This document shows positions 58,809 through 64,000 of a DNA stretch of 64,000 bases, one piece after another. The DNA comes from CAYQTE01 sp964420285 (GTDB lineage: Bacteria; Planctomycetota; Phycisphaerae; Tepidisphaerales; Tepidisphaeraceae). The stretch is from positions 1-64,000 of the forward strand of contig CAYQTE010000001.1 of the NCBI GenBank assembly GCA_964420285.1. The letters are read 5' to 3'. Each line of letters begins with the position of its first letter. Within the stretch, counting starts at the first letter, position 1. A program made the translations under genes and the position numbers. A model generated the notes under the pieces. It was not told the DNA's origin. It made no database searches and worked only from the letters and a program-made list of their open reading frames with translations.

Positions 58809-58884
58809 GACGTCCGGATAATTCGTTTGGCGTCGAAACAGCGTCCATCAGACACGCGCGCCAAGCCCCGAGTATAAGAGCAAA

Positions 58885-58916
58885 CAAGGCCCGGAACCCC
58901 GCAGTTCCAGGCCTTG
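58885..58916. terminator. Bidirectional hairpin between crtN and the giant surface protein
   Basis: CAAGGCC (58885-58891) pairs with GGCCTTG (58910-58916), and GGAAC with GTTCC inside, with one bulged base. On the minus strand the stem is followed by TTTGCTCTTAT, so it best terminates the 58930-62562 gene, whose stop is 14 bp away. Plus-strand use for crtN is possible but lacks a clear T-tract. Confidence 0.7.
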
Positions 58917-58929
58917 GCGTTCTTGCGCC

Positions 58930-61900
58930 TTACGAACTGCTTATCATATTCCCCGGCGGGATCGCTCCGCTTTCGATAACATAATTGTCGCTGGAACCGT
59001 ACAGGACGCTGTCGTTGGCGGCCGCCCCGGCGAAGATCTGGTCGGCAGTCCCGTTCACGGCGTCGAAGATGTTGTCGCCCTGGCCGCCGTAGAGCTGGTT
59101 GGTTCCCGCGCCGCCGTTGAGCGAATCGTCGCCCAGGGCGCCGCGCAGGGTGTCGTTGCCAACACCGCCCAGAAGCGTGTCGTTGCCTTTTCCGCCGGCG
59201 AGCAGGTCGTCGCCGCCTCCGCCCTTGATTGAATCGTCGCCGGGTCCGCCGGAGATCGAGTCGTTGCCCTGCCCGCCGCAGAGTGTGTCGTTGCCCGGCC
59301 CACCCATGATGGTGTCATCGCCCGCGCCGCCCTGGACGCTGACGCCCAGGCTGGCCGGCATGCTGGAATCGATGGTGACCAGGTCATTTCCGGCCCCGGC
59401 CTCAACGTCGATGGAAGTAATCGAGGCCAGTGCGAACGATCGTGAGGTGACGCCGTTGAGCGTGGCGGTGAGGTTGCCGTTGCCGTCGGTCTGCACGGTG
59501 ATGATGTCGTCGCCGCTGGTGCCCTGCACCAATAGCGCGCCGCCGCTGAGCGTGGCGAACGTCGCGGGTTGCTGCGGCGCGAGGGTGAACGATGGCGATA
59601 CCGCGGCGATGAGCGAGCCATCGCCGGCGACCAGCGCGTATGTGCCGGGCAAGTTGATGGACAGATCGCTGAACGTGGCGACACCGCCCACGGCCGCCTG
59701 AGTCAGCGTCCCGCTCAGGACCGCGCCGGCGGAATTCTGCAAGGCCAGCGTAACGTAGGACGTGTCGCCCCCGGCGATGGCCCCCGTGGCGTATTCGACG
59801 GCGACTTTCACCGGGCTCAACACAGCACCGGCCGAAGTGCCGCCCTGCATCTGAATGAATGCGACCTTGGTGGCGGCCAGGGCCACCGCGATATCATCCG
59901 CCGCCAGGCCATCGGTGCCGGTGGCCGGAAGCGTGAGCACGGCCGGGCTGCCCGCCAGATTCGTCATGGTGCCGCTGTTGAGGAGCAACGCGTTGGTTGA
60001 GGCATAGTCAAGGTCGGCGGTGTGCTGCCCGCTGGTGACGGTGTAGGTGAAGCTGAGCGACGAGCTGCCGCTGCCACCGTTGTAATTGGCCGTGCCCCCG
60101 TCATTGAGCAATAACTGTGGCCAGCCGTTCACAATGACCGCCGAACTGAAATTCACCGTAATGGGGATCTCCGTACCCGCAAGGTAAGTTCCGGGCGTCT
60201 GGGTGGAGGATACGGAGGTTACCGTGAGCGGCGTCGTGTCAATGTTGATGTTCTTGCTCGCCAAGCCGTCTGTACCGGCGGCCGGAAGGGTTAATGCGGC
60301 CGCCATGCCCGCCAGATCCTTCACGCTTCCGCCGTTGAGAATCAGCGCGCTGGGCGACGCATAATCGAGGTCCGGCGTATTCTGCCCCGCCGCCACGGTG
60401 TAACTGAAAGAAAGTCTCGATGTGCCGCTGCCGCTGGCGTAGCTGGCCACGCCGCCATCGTTGAGCGTCAATTGAGGCGAGCCGCTGACGTCGATCGCCG
60501 AACTGAACGCCAGCGTGATCGGGACCGTGGTTCGCAGCCCATACATTCCTGGCGGCTTTGACGAAGACACGGCCGTCACCGTTGACGGCGTCGTGTCAAT
60601 GACGATCTTCGTCGTCGCCAGTCCATCCGAACCTGTGGGCGGAAGTGACAGGCCTGCCGCGGCGCCTGTCATATCGCTTATGCTGCCACCGTTGAGCGTG
60701 AGTGCTCCCGTTGAGATATAGTCCAAGTCCGCCGTGTTCTGCCCTATTGCCACATGTTGGGTAAACGTCAGCGTCGAAGTACCGCTGCCGCTGGTGTAAT
60801 TGGCCACACCGCCGTCGTTGAGATCCAGTTGCACAGCCCCGATTACGTCGACCGGCTCGCTGAACGTCACCACGATGGGGATCATTGTTCCCGGGCCGTA
60901 CGTTCCGGCGGCCTTCGTCGAAGAGACGCCCGTGACGGTTGTCGTCACCGTCGTGCCCGTTGATGACCCCGTGGCGATAATGATCTCCTTTTCGGCCAGT
61001 CCATCCGTGCCGGTGGCCGGAAGGGTCAATGCGGCCGCATTTCCGGCCGAATCCTCTATGCTCGCGTTACCTATCGCCAGCGCATCGGTCGAGGCGTAGT
61101 CCAGGTCCGATGTGTTCTGTCCCGCCGCCACGGTGTAGTTGAACGTCAGTGCCGAGGTGCCACTGCCGCTGGCATAATAGTCAATTCCCCCATCGTTGAG
61201 GATCAACGCCGGCACATCGGGCCACTTGCCCGTCACATAGACGGGGTTGCTGAAAGTGACGGTGATCGGGATGGTCGTCCCCGCCCTGTAGGTTCCACTC
61301 GCCATTGTCGTCGATACGCCGGTAGGGTGCGGAATGCCGACCGCGACCGCAAAGGTGGCGCTGTTTGAAACATGGCCGGCCGAATCGCTCACGGTCACCG
61401 TGACTGTTTCGTTGGCGGAGGCGGCGTAAGTGTGCGCCGTAGCGGGGATGGTCCCGGCGGCGGCGACGGAGAAGTCGCTATCGGCCGATCCATCGCCCCA
61501 GTTCACCTGGACCGTATAGGGAGCGGTTGTGTCGAATTGTGTGAAGCTCCCAAGGTTGAACGACGTGCTCTGGCCGGGCTTGGCCGCCTGGGCATTGGGC
61601 GGGGTGACGAGGAGCTGCGTCAAAGTCTGCGTGATGACGGTATTCACGGTGGAGTCGCCGCCGCCATCGTAGCCGCCGCCGAGAGTGTCGAAGCCCTCGT
61701 AGCTCGCGAACAGGCCGGTTGTGGCTTTGCTCGTGTCGATTGTAGGAATTGTACCCGTGGCACATTTGCCGACAGCCACCAACAGGCCATTCAGATAGGT
61801 GTTGCCGAAGATGGAAAACGTCCCTGGCCCGCTGAACGGAGCGGATGCCGGTGGCGCGACCTGGGTCGCACCTGCGGGAATTCCCGGCGTGTTGCCGGTG

Positions 61901-62562
61901 GTCGAGTCGGCGAACGTCTGCATATCCCCGGCGCTCTGACCCAAACCGAAGATCATGATGTTGTCAGAGAAGCCGCTTTGTACATCCGCAATATTCGGCG
62001 GCGTTGAAATGGTGTCCTGACCAGCCGCCACCACGGTGCTTCCGTTGTCTGCGTTCAAGAGATTGAACGTGAACCCCGCGGCAACATTGTTCTGGTCGCC
62101 TTGTCCGTCGGTCAACTGATAATACACGCTACTGTTCAATTGGCCCGCGTGCGTATCGGTGGGCGAGAAGCTGACGCCGCTGTAGATGACGTCCTTCAGC
62201 GTGCCGGGAATCGCTCCTGTGATGGGGAGATAAAAGTCCATGATCCCGCCGTCGACGCCGTTGTAGGGGCCGGTGTCGGTATACAATGAGAGCGAATTCG
62301 GCGTCACCGTGGTGCCGCTGACTGTGCCGTCGATGGCGTAGATGGCGAAGCTGTTGGGGGTGTAATCGCCGAAGCCGTCGTCGTTGAGGGACACGACGTA
62401 GGTGACGGTTCCATTGGGGGCGGCGGAAAGCAAAACGCGTCTTTCCATCGCCTCGATGACGCACCCGGCCGCACGCGCGCTCAATCTGCGCCGGCGCTGC
62501 CTGCGATTTTCCGAACCTGTTAACGAACCAAACGACGCCGCCGATGCCCTTGCCCGGATCAT
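58930..62562 (-). CDS. Giant secreted repeat protein: LEPR-XLL-like motif, PKD domain, four SwmB-like repeats, RTX section, 1210 aa
   Basis: The N-terminus is highly basic (RQRRRRLSARAAG) and carries the planctomycete motif MERRVLLSA near residues 39-47. An N-terminal beta domain (about 50-320) is followed by a PKD-like segment (VNWGDGSADSDFSV) and four repeats of about 110 residues, each with the pattern VSSTxxxGTYxxGTxIPITVxFS and LNDGGxANY. The C-terminal part has RTX calcium nonapeptides (GGAGDDTIMGGPGNDTL). No LPxTG or VPLPA tail is present, so export may rely on the RTX-like end or the N-terminus. ATG 62562 has GGGAG 7 nt upstream. It is likely an adhesin or surface-layer component. Confidence 0.85.
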   Translation of the reverse strand: MIRARASAASFGSLTGSENRRQRRRRLSARAAGCVIEAMERRVLLSAAPNGTVTYVVSLNDDGFGDYTPNSFAIYAIDGTVSGTTVTPNSLSLYTDTGPYNGVDGGIMDFYLPITGAIPGTLKDVIYSGVSFSPTDTHAGQLNSSVYYQLTDGQGDQNNVAAGFTFNLLNADNGSTVVAAGQDTISTPPNIADVQSGFSDNIMIFGLGQSAGDMQTFADSTTGNTPGIPAGATQVAPPASAPFSGPGTFSIFGNTYLNGLLVAVGKCATGTIPTIDTSKATTGLFASYEGFDTLGGGYDGGGDSTVNTVITQTLTQLLVTPPNAQAAKPGQSTSFNLGSFTQFDTTAPYTVQVNWGDGSADSDFSVAAAGTIPATAHTYAASANETVTVTVSDSAGHVSNSATFAVAVGIPHPTGVSTTMASGTYRAGTTIPITVTFSNPVYVTGKWPDVPALILNDGGIDYYASGSGTSALTFNYTVAAGQNTSDLDYASTDALAIGNASIEDSAGNAAALTLPATGTDGLAEKEIIIATGSSTGTTVTTTVTGVSSTKAAGTYGPGTMIPIVVTFSEPVDVIGAVQLDLNDGGVANYTSGSGTSTLTFTQHVAIGQNTADLDYISTGALTLNGGSISDMTGAAAGLSLPPTGSDGLATTKIVIDTTPSTVTAVSSSKPPGMYGLRTTVPITLAFSSAIDVSGSPQLTLNDGGVASYASGSGTSRLSFSYTVAAGQNTPDLDYASPSALILNGGSVKDLAGMAAALTLPAAGTDGLASKNINIDTTPLTVTSVSSTQTPGTYLAGTEIPITVNFSSAVIVNGWPQLLLNDGGTANYNGGSGSSSLSFTYTVTSGQHTADLDYASTNALLLNSGTMTNLAGSPAVLTLPATGTDGLAADDIAVALAATKVAFIQMQGGTSAGAVLSPVKVAVEYATGAIAGGDTSYVTLALQNSAGAVLSGTLTQAAVGGVATFSDLSINLPGTYALVAGDGSLIAAVSPSFTLAPQQPATFATLSGGALLVQGTSGDDIITVQTDGNGNLTATLNGVTSRSFALASITSIDVEAGAGNDLVTIDSSMPASLGVSVQGGAGDDTIMGGPGNDTLCGGQGNDSISGGPGDDSIKGGGGDDLLAGGKGNDTLLGGVGNDTLRGALGDDSLNGGAGTNQLYGGQGDNIFDAVNGTADQIFAGAAANDSVLYGSSDNYVIESGAIPPGNMISSS
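59890..61330 (-). repeat. Four coding repeats (~340 bp each) in the giant surface protein
   Basis: The repeats lie at about 61325-60985, 60960-60600, 60585-60245 and 60225-59890. They share the GTY...IPI(T/V)V...FS opening, LNDGG and the TDGLA end, with scattered nucleotide substitutions. They resemble the SwmB-type repeats of other bacterial surface proteins. Unequal recombination could change their number. Confidence 0.8.
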
Positions 62563-62799
62563 GACTCGCTCCCTTTGATCGCGGCGAGTGCGTGCAACTA
62601 AGCGGCGTAGGCGCCCCGGAAGAATGGTCTGTGCGTCGTGCGTCGCCGTGGATGCACGTCCCGGCGATCAATTGCAGGCGGCATTATACGAAGCATGAAC
62701 CGTCTACACAATGACATTTTTCGCAGACATGCAAATTTAATAATTCAAGAATCCGAACGACGTGACATTTCCGCCCCTGCTGTCCGGATTCCCGTTTAC

Positions 62800-63219
62800 C
62801 TACGCCGCCGGCGCGATGGCGGGCAGGAATCGCTCCAGCGCGGTCGGCACGCGGCGCATTCCCCGGCGCAGGGCTTTGCTGACTGCGTATTGCATCGACA
62901 GATCGAATCGGCGCAGCACGCGTGCATCCGGCGGGACGCCCAAGCGACGCATTTCCTCAAAGGCCCACAGCCAGACGTGATATTCCTCTTCGCAGCGCAA
63001 GCGGTAGCGATCAAATCCAATGACGTGATGGCCCACCTCGTGAAGAAAGATCGCCAGGCTGATCGGCGTCTTGGGAAAGGGGGCTTCGATCAGGTTGTCG
63101 ATACGGCCGCCGCGATAGTGAATTTGCCAAGCCCGGCCGGACATGTTGCGCCGCCAGGAATGAACCCGGATGCGGTATCGCTGCTGGGTCTTCCGCACGA
63201 TGAGTTGGTAGTCCGGCAT
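62800..63219 (-). CDS. Small HEVGH-containing putative metalloprotein, 139 aa
   Basis: ATG 63219 (MPDYQLIVRKTQQRYRIRV) opens a basic beta-rich N-terminal part (SWRRNMSGRAWQIHYRGGRI). The motif FLHEVGHHVIGF (His60-Glu61-Val-Gly-His64) matches the HExxH zinc-peptidase pattern, and CEEEYHVW (Glu77-79, His81) lies 13-17 residues later as a possible third ligand. A helical basic C-terminus follows. The protein is too short for a known peptidase family and could be a metal-binding protein without protease activity. The frame upstream to 63378 has no support. Confidence 0.65.
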   Translation of the reverse strand: MPDYQLIVRKTQQRYRIRVHSWRRNMSGRAWQIHYRGGRIDNLIEAPFPKTPISLAIFLHEVGHHVIGFDRYRLRCEEEYHVWLWAFEEMRRLGVPPDARVLRRFDLSMQYAVSKALRRGMRRVPTALERFLPAIAPAA

Positions 63220-63635
63220 AGCCAAGCCGCTATCGGCCTGGAGCGTAAAACTTGATTGCAGGGATACTTGTGGAAGTTTGAGGGACAGAACTCGGACGTT
63301 GCGAATCATGTGGCCGATGCGGAAAGCGGTGGCACCGAACGGATTATAGGCTCGCCGGAAGTTGGCCGAGGCAGCCAATAATGCTCAATTGATAAGCGAG
63401 AGCGTCGCGCGGTGAGTAAACACTGAGCGGCGGCGGGGCCGAAAAAACGGGAACTTGGGTAATTGCGACAAGAAAGATTGGCGATATTACGCAGAAAACG
63501 CTGTTTTGAGGCAAATCCAATGCGGCCGGGCAGGGCGTGGCATCGGGTTTGATATAGGTTGGGTGTAATCGTCGCGGTGACGGTTATGGGTGACTGGAAA
63601 GTCGCTCAGAAATCATGGAGCGCGGTTGGTTCCCA

Positions 63636-63683
63636 CGGGCGGTGTCGGCCGATCGACGGTCGATCGGCCGACACGCTTGCCCG
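63636..63683. repeat. Perfect 16-bp-arm palindrome nested in a longer hairpin
   Basis: GTGTCGGCCGATCGAC (63642-63657) and its exact reverse complement (63659-63674) flank a single G. Outer arms CGGGC (63636-63640) and GCCCG (63679-63683) extend the stem after a small internal loop, and GGGGCTTTTG follows on the plus strand. It could be a strong terminator-like hairpin or a protein-binding palindrome. Confidence 0.9.
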
Positions 63684-63699
63684 GGGCTTTTGATTGAAT

Positions 63700-63727
63700 T
63701 TGACAATCTCGGTTGGTCAGTTTTACT
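63700..63727 (+). promoter_or_regulatory. Candidate promoter downstream of the palindrome
   Basis: A perfect TTGACA (63700-63705) is followed after 16 bp by TTTACT (63722-63727, 4/6). It points toward the window end, but no start codon with a Shine-Dalgarno was found after it within the window. Confidence 0.35.
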
Positions 63728-64000
63728 TGGGTTGCTTTGATTGGGTCAACTTTGGCAGTGAATTGTGGGTGTGCATGAACTGATGTGGTGCCTGCCGGCG
63801 TGGGTGACGCGCTTGGGTGCCCTTCAGTTTGTGTATTTTTGTCGCAACCGGCGATTGAAGTTCTCCGTATTGAATTCGTCGATCGAAATGACCTGCTCGT
63901 CCACAGTGCCGGGCCTCTAAGGCGGGCGGCCTTGTCCGATGCAGCATCATCGCAGCGGGGTGGATCTTGTTGTCGTGGGTCGAGTGGTCGAGCGCGTTGC

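Larger units (their letters stand above)
63220..64000. other. Non-coding tail of the window (no gene supported)
   Basis: No open frame with a ribosome-binding site or recognisable motif occurs here. The region holds a long palindrome (63636-63683) and a plausible promoter at 63700. It reads as an intergenic region leading to a gene beyond the window. Confidence 0.5.

Noticed and set aside
63783..63920. Plus-strand frame starting MWCLPAWVTRLG in the window tail
   Set aside because: 45 codons with no Shine-Dalgarno, no hydrophobic or catalytic pattern; treated as non-coding.

Overview
The window is GC-rich chromosomal DNA from a bacterium that most resembles the Planctomycetota, probably class Phycisphaerae. 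This is inferred from several lineage-typical signatures: two secreted proteins with VPLPA-type exosortase sorting tails, small membrane proteins ending in a CGYDLRATPDRCPECG zinc ribbon, a giant surface protein carrying a LEPR-XLL-like motif (MERRVLLSA), a C30 carotenoid cluster of the staphyloxanthin type, and secreted glycoside hydrolases. No phage, integrase, intact insertion sequence or CRISPR array was seen.

Layout. 0-3 kb: tail of an unknown gene, a duplicated fragment of a DUF971 gene, an unknown membrane protein, intact DUF971 and a polytopic membrane protein translationally coupled to it. 3-7 kb: rarA, 5-formyl-THF cyclo-ligase and a LysM/YkuD L,D-transpeptidase. 6.7-17.6 kb (minus strand): type IV pilus / type II secretion genes, namely pseudopilin, PilC/GspF, PilB/GspE, PilT and a second PilB/GspE. 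They are interrupted at 8.6-12.4 kb by a repeat-rich island holding a GspG-like gene without a prepilin motif, a low-GC orphan gene, an unknown gene, and two copies of a ~173-bp element that may be a structured RNA or a miniature mobile element. 18-21.4 kb: large membrane protein, small membrane protein, HtrA protease. 21.6-31 kb: carbohydrate locus (GH2, GH29 fucosidase, CE15-like esterase, GH2), followed by an ECF sigma factor and a likely membrane anti-sigma partner. 32.5 kb: an odd tRNA-Ala(CGC). 32.7-34.9 kb: tandem VPLPA-CTERM proteins, each with its own near-identical terminator.

35-45 kb: alpha/beta hydrolase, RluA-type pseudouridine synthase, a cytochrome-oxidase-assembly-like group (ABC-2 permease, SCO1, DUF420), a MATE exporter and several lineage-specific membrane or secreted proteins. 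45-52.9 kb: ileS-purN, two toxin-antitoxin modules side by side (DUF433/DUF5615 and higBA), proC, nadD and a primary-like sigma factor. 52.9-58.8 kb: divergent C30 carotenoid cluster crtP-crtQ-crtO / aldH-crtN, covering desaturation, terminal oxidation to the acid, glycosylation and acylation; the C30 synthase (crtM or hpnCDE) is not in the window. 58.9-62.6 kb: 1210-residue repeat adhesin-like protein with PKD and RTX sections. 62.8-64 kb: small HEVGH metalloprotein and a non-coding tail with a 33-nt palindrome.

Functional links: the carotenoid genes form one pathway, the secreted hydrolases plausibly act together on a plant- or algal-type polysaccharide, and the pilus ATPases and PilC form one machine. 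The most unexplained signals are the paired 173-bp elements, the atypical tRNA-Ala, the tetrapeptide-repeat linker in the second PilB, and the prepilin-less GspG paralogue.
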